Source of the DNA: Natronomonas sp. | GTDB lineage: Archaea > Halobacteriota > Halobacteria > Halobacteriales > Haloarculaceae | Reading direction: 5' to 3' | Length of the DNA: 16,762 nt | Assembly: GCA_007135435.1 (NCBI GenBank) | Contig: SLIW01000142.1 | Coordinates: forward strand, 1 to 16,762 | Part shown: positions 1-6,835 of the stretch, one piece after another | How the letters are laid out: each line of letters starts with the position of its first letter | Position numbering within the stretch: position 1 is the stretch's first letter | Made by a program: the position numbers and the translations under genes | Notes under the pieces: generated by a model | What the model saw: only the letters and a program-made list of their open reading frames with translations | Databases searched by the model: none | What the model was told of the DNA's origin: nothing

Positions 1-33
1 AGAAACCGGCCGTGACGGCTGGAAGCGGAACCC

Positions 34-37
34 ATAA
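34..37 (+). promoter_or_regulatory. TATA-like box of the MFS gene
   Basis: The ATAA core within ccataacac lies about 28 bases before the GTG at 64. This is the spacing expected of a haloarchaeal leaderless promoter and supports the GTG start. Confidence 0.4.
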
Positions 38-63
38 CACGTCGCCTCGGAGTACGAGACGAC

Positions 64-1380
64 GTGGACGACAACGACCGGTCCATCGTCGGGTTCGTCA
101 TGGTCGGCCACGGGATGGTCCACACCTACGAGCTGTCGATCCCCATCCTGATGACGATCTGGCTGCTCGAGTTCTCGACGACCGCGGCGGTCCTGGGCGT
201 CGCGGTCGCGGTGGGATACGGCCTGTTCGGCGTCGGCGCCCTGCCCGGCGGCCTGCTCGTCGACCGGTTCGGTTCACGGCTCCTGATCAGCGCCTGCCTG
301 GCCGGGATGGGCCTGTCGTTCCTCGCGTTGAGCCTCGCGCCGGGCGTCGTCGGCGTCACCGTCGCGCTGGCGCTGTGGGGCGCCGCCGCGAGCGTCTACC
401 ACCCCGCCGGGCTCACGCTCATCAGCAACGGCGTCCGCGAGCGCGGACGGGGGTTCGCCTACCACGGCATGGCCGGCAACGTCGGCATCGCCGGCGGGCC
501 GCTCCTCACGGCCGTGATGCTGTTGGCGTTCGACTGGCGGGTCGTGGCTGTCGTCCTGGCGATCCCGGCGCTGATCGGCGCCGTCGTCGGGCTGACCCTC
601 GAGTTCGACCCGACGGCGGCCGTCGACCGGACGCAGGCGGCGGGCGAGCGGGCCGACAGTGGCCACGGCCGCGGAGACGGTGGCGACGAACGAGCCGCCG
701 ACGGCGGCGACCCACTCGAGCGACGGACGCCGTCGTCCCTCGCGGAGTTCGCCGCCGACACCCGGCGGCTGTTCACCCTCGGCTTCCTGCTCGTGTTCGT
801 CATCGTCGGGTTGAACGGTCTCTACTACCGCGGCGTCCTGACGTTCCTGCCCGACCTGCTGGGGGACTTCCTGACCGCGGCCGTGGGCGACGTCCAGCCC
901 GGGATCTTCGACCCGGAGAGCCCGCTCGCCGAGGAGTTCGACCTCGCGCAGTACCTCTACGCCGGGCTCCTGACGGTCGGCATCGGCGGGCAGTACCTCG
1001 GCGGCCGCCTCACCGACGCCATCGAGCCCGACCGTGGCCTGGTCGTCATGCTGTCGATCATGACGGTCATCGCGCTCCTGTTCGTCCCCGCCGCCGGGGC
1101 GGGGCTGTGGGGGCTGCTGGCGGTCAGCTTCCTCCTCGGGTTCGCCCTCTTCGCGATGCAGCCGCTCACCCAGGCGACCATCGCGAAGTACTCCGACCCC
1201 GGGGCGCGAGGGCTCTCGTTCGGCTACACCTACCTCGCCATCTTCGGCATCGGCGCCCTCGGGGCGGCGGTCGTCGGTACCGTCCTCACCTACGCCTCGG
1301 TCTCGGTCATGTTCGTCGTGCTCGCCGGGTTCTCGACGACTGCAGGCCTCCTCGCGGTGTACCTGGTGACGCGACCCTGA
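64..1380 (+). CDS. MFS transporter, substrate unknown
   Basis: A 438-residue hydrophobic protein with about 12 predicted membrane segments, matching the usual length of major facilitator permeases. The N-terminus has a short charged stretch and then HGMVHTYELSIPILMTIW. After the second helix there is an MFS motif A-like loop (GGLLVDRFGSR, about residues 62-72) with the typical Asp-Arg-x-Gly. The central cytoplasmic loop (about residues 185-230) is rich in Asp, Glu, Arg and Gly, as expected between the two six-helix halves. The start is GTG at 64; an ATAA box lies 27-30 bases upstream, which fits a leaderless transcript. It could be an exporter, for example of a drug or siderophore, but nothing in the sequence gives the substrate. 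It is convergent with the HAD gene and about 1.05 kb from the siderophore synthetase. Confidence 0.88.
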   Translation: MDDNDRSIVGFVMVGHGMVHTYELSIPILMTIWLLEFSTTAAVLGVAVAVGYGLFGVGALPGGLLVDRFGSRLLISACLAGMGLSFLALSLAPGVVGVTVALALWGAAASVYHPAGLTLISNGVRERGRGFAYHGMAGNVGIAGGPLLTAVMLLAFDWRVVAVVLAIPALIGAVVGLTLEFDPTAAVDRTQAAGERADSGHGRGDGGDERAADGGDPLERRTPSSLAEFAADTRRLFTLGFLLVFVIVGLNGLYYRGVLTFLPDLLGDFLTAAVGDVQPGIFDPESPLAEEFDLAQYLYAGLLTVGIGGQYLGGRLTDAIEPDRGLVVMLSIMTVIALLFVPAAGAGLWGLLAVSFLLGFALFAMQPLTQATIAKYSDPGARGLSFGYTYLAIFGIGALGAAVVGTVLTYASVSVMFVVLAGFSTTAGLLAVYLVTRP

Positions 1381-1384
1381 ATGA

Positions 1385-1449
1385 GGCGGCTCCCAGTGGC
1401 GGCTCCAAGAGGCGGCTCCAAGAGGCGGCTCCAAGAGGCGGCTCCAAGA
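1385..1449. repeat. 13-bp tandem repeat, five copies
   Basis: The unit ggcggctccaaga occurs four times exactly (1398-1449), preceded by one variant unit, ggcggctcccagt, at 1385-1397. The array starts four bases after the MFS stop codon. Because 13 is not a multiple of three, a coding role is unlikely. It lies between two convergent genes. Confidence 0.93.
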
Positions 1450-1500
1450 GGCCGGTCGTTGCCGGGCAGATTCGACAACGTTCGGCCCATCCGCGCCAAT

Positions 1501-1555
1501 CAGCCCACCGCTCCCTTGAGGACCAGCCCACCGTTCCATCGAGGACCAGCCCACC
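1501..1555. repeat. 23-bp tandem repeat, about 2.4 copies
   Basis: Units at 1501-1523 and 1524-1546 both begin cagcccaccg and end gaggac, with a few differences between. A third partial copy (cagcccacc) starts at 1547 and runs into the 3' end of the HAD gene. It follows the 13-bp array after about 50 unrelated bases. Confidence 0.85.
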
Positions 1556-2253
1556 TACGCCACGAGCTTCTCGCAGAGTTCGTCCACGGACGCGACGGTC
1601 AGGTGCGGGTCGCCGTCGAAGCTCGCCCAGGCGGTCCCCTCGCGGGCGAGCCAGACGCCCTGCATCCCCGCGTGGGTGGCGCCGAGGACGTCCATCCAGT
1701 GGGCGGTGACGTGGGCGACCTCCGCAGTCGGCACGTCCAGCCGGTCGGCGGCGTGCTCGTACAGTTCCGCGGCGGGTTTCAGCGTCCGGATCTCGTCCGC
1801 GCTCACGACGGTGCCGACCGTCCCCTCGACGTCGAGCGTCTCGACCAGGGAGTCGAGCATCCCGGGGTCCCCGTTCGAGAGGATCGAGGGGCGGTAGCCG
1901 GCGCCGGCCAGCCGGGCGAACCCGTCGCGCACGTCGTCGTACGGGTCGAGACGGTGGTAGACTCCGTTGAGTTCGTCGAGGCGCTCATCGGATAGTTCGA
2001 CCCCCTCAGCGGCGAGCGCGTCGCGCAGCCCGCTGCGGTGGAGCTCGAGGTACGTCCGGTACTCGTCGATCTGGTTCGCCACGAGCGAGTACGCGAGGGC
2101 GTTCTCCCGCCACCGTCTGGCGACGGCTCCGGGGTCGTCGACGAGGTCCTCGAGGACCCTCGCCGCCGAGTCCGTGTCGACGAGCGTCCCGTAGGAGTCG
2201 AACGTGACGACCGAGACCCGCTCCGGATCGAACCCGCGATCGTTCGGACGCAT
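1555..2253 (-). CDS. Haloacid dehalogenase-like hydrolase (type II HAD)
   Basis: A 232-residue HAD-superfamily hydrolase of the type II haloacid dehalogenase kind. Motif I is FDSYGT, with the nucleophile Asp at about residue 19; the D-x-Y-G-T form is typical of L-2-haloacid dehalogenase relatives. Motif II is SNGD (about 126-129), motif III is the Lys of LKPAAELY (about 159), and motif IV is HWMDVLGA, with Asp at about 188. The helical cap lies between motifs I and II. The family cleaves C-halogen or C-phosphate bonds, and the true substrate cannot be read from sequence. The ATG at 2253 has a TATAT box 26-30 bases upstream on the minus strand, so the transcript is probably leaderless. It is divergent from the siderophore synthetase and convergent with the MFS gene. 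Confidence 0.88.
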   Translation of the reverse strand: MRPNDRGFDPERVSVVTFDSYGTLVDTDSAARVLEDLVDDPGAVARRWRENALAYSLVANQIDEYRTYLELHRSGLRDALAAEGVELSDERLDELNGVYHRLDPYDDVRDGFARLAGAGYRPSILSNGDPGMLDSLVETLDVEGTVGTVVSADEIRTLKPAAELYEHAADRLDVPTAEVAHVTAHWMDVLGATHAGMQGVWLAREGTAWASFDGDPHLTVASVDELCEKLVA

Positions 2254-2278
2254 GCCAGCCTATCCGGGTCCGGGAACG

Positions 2279-2284
2279 ATATAG
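2279..2284 (-). promoter_or_regulatory. TATA box of the HAD gene
   Basis: Read on the minus strand this is CTATAT, centred about 28 bases before the ATG at 2253. It fixes that start as leaderless. Confidence 0.55.
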
Positions 2285-2432
2285 CCCCGTGGCCGTCCAG
2301 TGCCCGCCGAGATCCTCGTGACGGTCGCTCACCCAGGTTCAGGCGCGACTACCTCCTGGTTCCCGCAAGAATGGGAGGACGGTCACCGGCGAACCTACAT
2401 GCCGCCTGGCGACGTACGTGGACGCGAGTTCG

Positions 2433-4631
2433 ATGTCCGGTCCCCCTCCCGCAACGCCTCCATCGACCATGGCGGATCCCGAGACACGGGCGGAGCGCGA
2501 CGCGCTCCAGGCGGCCGCCCACGTCGCTCGCATCCACGGACTCGACGAACCCCCGGAGCGTCCCTACCTCGAGGCGCTGCCGGCCGCACGCCGCGACATC
2601 CGCGACCGGTTCCTGCAGGGACTGCTCCGGGGGACGCCTGAGGGACTACCGCGACCGTTCCTGGTCGGTGGGGATGGTGGGGACTCCACCGACGAGGCAT
2701 TCCCGTTCGGCCGAACCCCAGATGAGGCGTTCCCGTTCGATCGACCCCCTGACGAGGCGTTCCCCTTCGATCGACCCCCCGACGTCACCGTCTCGACCGG
2801 CGGGAGCAACCGGCTGGCACTGCTCCCGATGCCCGCCACCGAGCGGACGCTCTCGATCCCCGTCGAGGTCATCGGTGGCTTCGATCGCGTCCGGGTCGGC
2901 GACCCGGTCGTCCTCGTCGGTGCCGACGGGGTGGAACCGGTGACCCATCCGGTCGAGCTGGTCGCGCCGCTGGACCGCGAGGGCGCGTTCGTCGACGACG
3001 AGCAGGCGGCGGTGATCGAACGGGAGGTGGCAGAGAGCGTCGCGAACCTGGCGCTCGCGCACCTGGCGGAGGACGTCCAGCGCCGACGGGCCGTCGGTCC
3101 CGCACTCGCGCTCTCGACGGGCGCGGTCCGTGCGGCCGGGCTCGGAGCCGACCTGCCAGCCTACCTCGAACGGCTGGTCACGCGGGGACACCCCTTCCAC
3201 CCCGGGGCGAAGATCAGACGGGGCATGTCCCCGGCCGACGGGCTGGCGTACGCCCCGGAGTTCGCGGCGTCCATCCCGCTCCGGTTCGTCGCCATCCACC
3301 GCACCGTCGCCCGGCGGGTGGCCGTCGACGACCGCGCGTTGACCGACCGCCTATTCGACGCGTTCGACGGCCTGGAGGCGGCAGTGGAGCGATCCCTCCC
3401 CTCCCCAGGGGCGGTCGACGACCACGCCGTCGTCGCCGTCCACCCCTGGCAGTACCGGCACGTCGTCCACGACCGGTACGCCAGCCAGATCGACCGCGGG
3501 TACGTCGTCCCGGTCGATGGGTTCGCCGCGCCGGCGACGCCGCTGTTGAACCTGCGGACGGTCGTGCCGATCGGGGACCGGGTAAGCGGTGGAAGCGAAG
3601 ATCCACCGCCGCACTGCAAACTGGCCATCGGCGTGCGGACGACGAACGTCGAGCGGACGCTGTCGCCGCAGGCCGTCCACAACGGCCCGGAGACGACGCG
3701 CCTGTGGCGGGCCATCACCGAGCGGGAGTCGTTCGATCGCCTCGGCGCACTCGAGGAGCCGGCGGCGGCCTCGTACTACCCACCCGACGGGCCGCACACC
3801 GAGGGGAGGCCCTACGACGACGCCCGCCACCTCGCGTCGCTGGTCCGGCAGAACCCCCGCGCCCACCCGATGACCCGCGGCGATCGGCGGGCGATCCCGG
3901 CGGCGGCGCTCCCCACGCGGTCGCCCCGGACCGGCGAGCCCCTCGTCGCGGACGCGGTCGACCGATACGCCGCCGCAACGGGCGTCGGCGACGAGGCGCG
4001 CGCCGCCCGCTCGTTCGTCGCGGCCTACGCGGAGGCGGTCGTCCCGCCACAGCTCTGGCTGCTCTCCCGGTACGGCGTCGCCCTCGAGTCCCACCTCCAG
4101 AACTGCTACGTAGTGGTCGAGGCCGGGCGACCCGTGGGGGTGCTCGTGCGTGACTTCGGCGGGATCCGCGTCCACGCCGGCCGGCTGGCCGCCCACGGCC
4201 TGTCGTTCGACCCGTACCCGGACTCCGACCCGGAGGCGGACGGCGCCAGGGACCTCCACCTGAAGCTCTACTACGCCCTCTTCCAGAACCACCTCGGCGA
4301 GGTCGTCGCGGCGCTGGCCAGGTCCACGCCGGTCGACGCCCGCGACTGCTGGGACCTCGTCCGGCGGGCCGTCCGGTCGACGTTCGACGACCTCCGGGCC
4401 GATCCGGAGGTCCCCGAGCCGCGGGTCGACGCCGACGAGCGGGCGCTCCTCGCCGATCCGATCCCCTTCAAGGCCCTCACGGCGATGCGGTTGCGCGGTC
4501 GGCGCCATCGGTACGTCACGAGTCGCGTCTCCAATCCGCTGGCCGCCGACCCGAATCCCGCCCCGTGGGCCCGGACGACCGATACTGGCGGGGCTGCGGC
4601 CCAGGGCGCCGACGACTCCCAAATATCTTAG
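2433..4631 (+). CDS. IucA/IucC-family siderophore synthetase
   Basis: A 732-residue protein of the NRPS-independent siderophore (NIS) synthetase family. These enzymes use ATP to join a carboxylate such as citrate to an amine or alcohol. Core motifs: GHPFHPGAKIRRG (about residues 252-264), followed by YAPEF; HPWQY; the ATP-site-like CKLAIGVRTTNVERTLSP (about 395-412); and HLQNCYVVVEAGRPVGVLVRDFGG (about 554-577), after which a FhuF-like C-terminal part follows. It is longer than the usual 580-620 residues. The extra length is mostly an acidic N-terminal region with three direct copies of DEAFPF(G/D)R(T/P)P. The start is uncertain: GTG 2418, ATG 2433 and ATG 2469 (MADPETRAER) are all in frame, and none has a clear TATA box. 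No partner enzymes (lysine or diamine hydroxylase, acetyltransferase, decarboxylase) are visible here. Confidence 0.9.
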   Translation: MSGPPPATPPSTMADPETRAERDALQAAAHVARIHGLDEPPERPYLEALPAARRDIRDRFLQGLLRGTPEGLPRPFLVGGDGGDSTDEAFPFGRTPDEAFPFDRPPDEAFPFDRPPDVTVSTGGSNRLALLPMPATERTLSIPVEVIGGFDRVRVGDPVVLVGADGVEPVTHPVELVAPLDREGAFVDDEQAAVIEREVAESVANLALAHLAEDVQRRRAVGPALALSTGAVRAAGLGADLPAYLERLVTRGHPFHPGAKIRRGMSPADGLAYAPEFAASIPLRFVAIHRTVARRVAVDDRALTDRLFDAFDGLEAAVERSLPSPGAVDDHAVVAVHPWQYRHVVHDRYASQIDRGYVVPVDGFAAPATPLLNLRTVVPIGDRVSGGSEDPPPHCKLAIGVRTTNVERTLSPQAVHNGPETTRLWRAITERESFDRLGALEEPAAASYYPPDGPHTEGRPYDDARHLASLVRQNPRAHPMTRGDRRAIPAAALPTRSPRTGEPLVADAVDRYAAATGVGDEARAARSFVAAYAEAVVPPQLWLLSRYGVALESHLQNCYVVVEAGRPVGVLVRDFGGIRVHAGRLAAHGLSFDPYPDSDPEADGARDLHLKLYYALFQNHLGEVVAALARSTPVDARDCWDLVRRAVRSTFDDLRADPEVPEPRVDADERALLADPIPFKALTAMRLRGRRHRYVTSRVSNPLAADPNPAPWARTTDTGGAAAQGADDSQIS
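2691..2780 (+). repeat. 30-bp in-frame tandem repeat, three copies
   Basis: Units are 2691-2720, 2721-2750 and 2751-2780. They encode DEAFPFGRTP, DEAFPFDRPP and DEAFPFDRPP inside the N-terminal region of the siderophore synthetase. The period is a multiple of three, so the reading frame is kept. Confidence 0.93.
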
Positions 4632-4782
4632 CCCCCACCCTCATCGGGATCGTCGTCGTCTACTGAGGTACGTCGGTCACCCCGACGATCCGTCCGACCA
4701 CAGCGTCGCCGGGCCCCGTCGGGCCACGCCGCCGACGGCGCGTCCGTCGGGTCACGGACGGCGCACGATCCACCAACCCACC

Positions 4783-4947
4783 ATGACACAGACGGAGTTC
4801 ACCCCGGACGAAGGGGACGAGCGGGTACAGGCAGCGTACGACCGCTGCGGCGACGAGACCAGGTTCATCATCGCCGACACCACGACCGACGACGCCTGGC
4901 TCGCCGTCCCCGTCGGTGGCGAGGTCACCGTCGAGGAGTGGGCCTGA
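4783..4947 (+). CDS. Small acidic protein, 54 residues
   Basis: An ATG-to-TGA frame encoding MTQTEFTPDEGDERVQAAYD followed by a core with FIIADTTTDDAWLAVPVGGEVTVEEWA at the C-terminus. Codon use is haloarchaeal, with G or C in nearly all third positions. The pattern of an acidic N-terminus, then FIIAD, then a Trp-containing end resembles a small conserved haloarchaeal family (perhaps DUF7556, from memory and unverified). No membrane segment or metal motif is seen; there is one Cys. A strong hairpin begins directly after the stop codon, which supports a real 3' end. No clear TATA box was found. The function is unknown. Confidence 0.68.
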   Translation: MTQTEFTPDEGDERVQAAYDRCGDETRFIIADTTTDDAWLAVPVGGEVTVEEWA

Positions 4948-4966
4948 CGGGGACGACCCGTCCCCG
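4948..4966 (+). terminator. Hairpin after the 54-residue gene
   Basis: CGGGGACG (4948-4955) and CGTCCCCG (4959-4966) form a perfect 8-bp stem with a 3-base loop, starting immediately after the TGA stop. There is no T tract. It probably marks the 3' end of the small gene or blocks read-through into the convergent dUTPase gene. Confidence 0.5.
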
Positions 4967-4988
4967 CCGAAAACGCGGTGGGGTGACC

Positions 4989-5010
4989 GTGTGGTGCCGC
5001 ACCGCCACAC
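4989..5010 (-). terminator. Hairpin after the dUTPase-family gene
   Basis: GTGTGG (4989-4994) pairs with CCACAC (5005-5010), and a competing inner stem GGTG/CACC is also possible. It lies one base beyond the dUTPase-family stop codon on the minus strand, a mirror of the hairpin for the convergent gene. Confidence 0.4.
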
Positions 5011-5011
5011 C

Positions 5012-5542
5012 CTACAGGTTCTCGCCCTGATAGCTCCCGTCGTAGGTGTCCTCGTGGGCGGCCCGCGCCAGGACGAACTGGGCGATCCTGGCGCCTTCCT
5101 CCAGGTGGATCTCGTGGTTGACCTGCAGGAGGCCCTCACCCCTGCCCTCGTAGCCGGCGTCCCAGACGGCGGTGTTCAGCATAGACGAGTTCCGGAGGAG
5201 GGACGAGCGAGGGTAGACGAAGCCGACGTGGCCGTCCGGGACGGCGATGGTCTCGCCGTAGCGGACGACGTACCCGCCTGGCTGGAGGGTGTACGTGCGC
5301 GCTTTCCCACGGGTTCCGGCACCCGCTCGATCCGACACGGACTCTTCGCTAGATCCACCGTCGTCCGGAGCGTCGACAGGTAGACGCCGGCGCTCGCCGA
5401 TCTCCTTGCCGTCCCGGGTGATCCGGCCCGGCCCGTCCTGCTCGTGGACGCCGGCGAGCGTGAGGTCGACCCCGTTCGGCTGCACCTGCTCGTCGGTCGT
5501 CGGCGAGACGTGCTCCGCGACGAAGGCGCCGCTTCGGTACAT
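5012..5542 (-). CDS. dut: dUTPase / dCTP deaminase-family protein
   Basis: A 176-residue protein of the trimeric dUTPase/dCTP deaminase fold, which removes dUTP or deaminates dCTP in pyrimidine nucleotide metabolism. Visible motifs: QPNGVDL (about 21-27), GGYVVRYGETIAVPDGHVGFVYPRSSLLRN (89-118, with the PRSS phosphate-binding motif), NTAVWDAGYEGRGEGLLQV (123-141), GARIAQFVL (150-158) and a C-terminal YDGSYQGENL. Haloarchaeal members are commonly annotated dut; which activity it has cannot be settled from sequence alone. Residues about 55-82 form an acidic and Gly/Arg-rich insertion between the first strands that looks longer than usual. I chose ATG 5542 (MYRSGAFVAEHV) because family similarity starts there; the open frame runs to 5710, but that extension is Pro/Gly/Arg-rich and looks non-coding. 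Confidence 0.9.
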   Translation of the reverse strand: MYRSGAFVAEHVSPTTDEQVQPNGVDLTLAGVHEQDGPGRITRDGKEIGERRRLPVDAPDDGGSSEESVSDRAGAGTRGKARTYTLQPGGYVVRYGETIAVPDGHVGFVYPRSSLLRNSSMLNTAVWDAGYEGRGEGLLQVNHEIHLEEGARIAQFVLARAAHEDTYDGSYQGENL

Positions 5543-5735
5543 ACCCGCGTCTCCGCCGCCGGTGGCAAGTCGTTTGCGTTCGGGTGTTCGGGAGGGGATG
5601 CAGTCGGGGCCACCTCCGGAGGAGGGTCCGCCTGGCCCCGGGTCGCGGTCGGCCCCTCGACCGGGACACCGAGGGGTGTCTGAGGCGTTCCGGGGCACCG
5701 AAGCGCACACAGCCAGACGGCCCGCTTCGACCGGC

Positions 5736-5741
5736 TTTTAA
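5736..5741 (+). promoter_or_regulatory. TATA box of the 104-residue gene
   Basis: TTTTAA is centred about 25 bases before the ATG at 5764. Just downstream, GGCCGGC (5743-5749) and GCCGGCC (5757-5763) form a perfect 7-bp inverted repeat that ends at the base before the ATG. Confidence 0.6.
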
Positions 5742-5763
5742 CGGCCGGCGCCGAAGGCCGGCC

Positions 5764-6078
5764 ATGGACCTGGACGCCGAGACCTTCGAGGAGCAGAAGT
5801 ACGTCGAGTTCTTCCCGCAGCTCCAGCAGGCGTACAAGAACGCCTTCAACCGGGTCAACGAGCGGTACGACTCGACGCTCGTCCACGGCATCGATCAGCA
5901 GGTGCTCAACGAGTCCGAGCCGCACTACGACGAGGAGGAGGGGTTCAGCCTCGAGCTCCCCGACGAGCCCTACGAGCGACTCACGAGCGTCGTCGTCGAG
6001 GAGGAGCGCTTCGAGCACGTGCTCGCTGCCTACGTCGAGGAGATCGAGGAGGAGCTCGAACGCGTCTTCGACCCCTGA
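5764..6078 (+). CDS. Haloarchaeal DUF5783-like protein
   Basis: A 104-residue, very acidic soluble protein with MDLDAETFEEQKYVEFFPQL near the N-terminus, then YKNAFNRVNERYDSTLVHGIDQQVLNESEPHY, and an EEIEEELERVF helix near the C-terminus. I recognise it as a conserved haloarchaeal family that I recall as DUF5783; the family number is from memory. No catalytic motif, membrane segment or signal is visible. The start is well supported by a TTTTAA box about 25 bases upstream, so the mRNA is probably leaderless. Its TGA stop codon is also the left copy of a possible TGA target duplication of the adjacent MITE-like element, so the original C-terminus may have been altered. The function is unknown. 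Confidence 0.85.
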   Translation: MDLDAETFEEQKYVEFFPQLQQAYKNAFNRVNERYDSTLVHGIDQQVLNESEPHYDEEEGFSLELPDEPYERLTSVVVEEERFEHVLAAYVEEIEEELERVFDP

Positions 6079-6187
6079 TACGGACCGTTGTAATTCAGTA
6101 CCGCCGTGTCGAGGTGGATCGGTCGTCTCGGGGCTTGAATCGTCTACTCGTCGATGGCCCGGCCGAAAATAGTTACAACGGTCCGTA
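6079..6187. mobile_element. MITE-like element with 15-bp terminal inverted repeats
   Basis: The left end TACGGACCGTTGTAA (6079-6093) and right end TTACAACGGTCCGTA (6173-6187) are perfect inverted repeats around 79 bp with no coding capacity. TGA lies directly outside both ends (6076-6078 and 6188-6190), which would be a 3-bp target duplication. The structure fits a non-autonomous element of about 109 bp. The alternative is a regulatory or terminator structure between the two convergent genes. No transposase gene is present in the window. Confidence 0.55.
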
Positions 6188-6217
6188 TGAGAGGCCACCT
6201 CCCCTCGATCGCTCCGA

Positions 6218-6742
6218 TCAGGTCCGGCAGTTGGAGCCGACCCACACCGCCAGGTCGCCCTCGCTGTCGACGCGGACCAGCGCCCGCACACAGTCGGTGT
6301 CGGGGGCGACGCCGTCGGTCACGTCCTCGGTCAGGATCTCCCCCTCGTCGAGGCGCGCGTGGACGCGGTAGGAGGCCGCCGCGTCCTCCCAGTCGCCGGC
6401 GATGGTGGTCGACCCGCCCTCGCCCTCGAGGTCGTACGTCCCGAGGTGCATCATGTCCCCGTCGGCGTCGACGGCGACCTGGACCCGGTGCTCGTCCGCG
6501 TGGTTGTTCTGCACCGAGAGGTCCTCGAGGCGGACGGCCCTGACCGTCTCCTCCTCCTCTTCCTCCTCCTCGTCTTCCTCGCCGTCCTCCGGTTCCTCGT
6601 GGTCGTCCTGGTCGGTCCCCCCGTCGTCGTCCGCTGCGCCCGCGGCGGTCCCGTCGTCGTCACCGAAACCCCCGAGGCAGCCGGCGGCCGCGACCGCGCC
6701 AGCAGCCCCAGCTACTCCGAGTAGTTCGCGTCTCCGTACCAT
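6218..6742 (-). CDS. Tat-exported lipoprotein, acidic, function unknown
   Basis: A 174-residue protein starting MVRRRELLGVAGAAGAVAAA followed by GC. It has a twin-arginine motif, a hydrophobic stretch and a lipobox with Cys at residue 22, the hallmark of haloarchaeal Tat lipoproteins anchored outside the membrane. Residues about 28-65 are a low-complexity Asp/Glu linker with a Glu run. The C-terminal domain (about 66-174) looks mainly beta-strand and contains two cysteines (151 and 172) that could form a disulfide. No known enzyme motif is seen. ATG 6742 is preferred over the longer frame to 6775 because the Tat motif then lies at the N-terminus and a TTTAAG box sits 27 bases upstream. It is convergent with the DUF5783-like gene across the MITE-like element. 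Confidence 0.85.
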   Translation of the reverse strand: MVRRRELLGVAGAAGAVAAAGCLGGFGDDDGTAAGAADDDGGTDQDDHEEPEDGEEDEEEEEEEETVRAVRLEDLSVQNNHADEHRVQVAVDADGDMMHLGTYDLEGEGGSTTIAGDWEDAAASYRVHARLDEGEILTEDVTDGVAPDTDCVRALVRVDSEGDLAVWVGSNCRT

Positions 6743-6766
6743 GTCACACCCGGGGGACCGACCCCA

Positions 6767-6772
6767 CTTAAA
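6767..6772 (-). promoter_or_regulatory. TATA box of the lipoprotein gene
   Basis: Read on the minus strand this is TTTAAG, centred about 27 bases before the ATG at 6742. It decides the shorter start. Confidence 0.55.
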
Positions 6773-6835
6773 CACGCGTCAGACGCCCGTCCTACGGCGG
6801 TAGCAGGTCCCGGTCCTCGAGGGAGCAGGTCGGTC

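Noticed and set aside
1385..1449. CRISPR array
   Set aside because: The units are head to tail with no unique spacers, the period is 13 bp, and no cas genes are nearby. The same reasoning rules out the array at 9064-9128.
12..1709. Long open frame overlapping the MFS gene in another frame
   Set aside because: It is Arg-, Pro- and Gly-rich with poor codon pattern, a common artefact of GC-rich coding DNA. The MFS frame has clear membrane segments and family motifs.
2418..2432. GTG at 2418 as the start of the siderophore synthetase
   Set aside because: It adds only five residues, and ATG starts at 2433 and 2469 are available. With no TATA box favouring any of them, ATG 2433 is kept as a working choice.
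3351..4622. 423-residue minus-strand open frame across the siderophore synthetase
   Set aside because: It is antisense to conserved IucA/IucC motifs and has the Arg/Val/Asp-rich make-up of a shadow frame.
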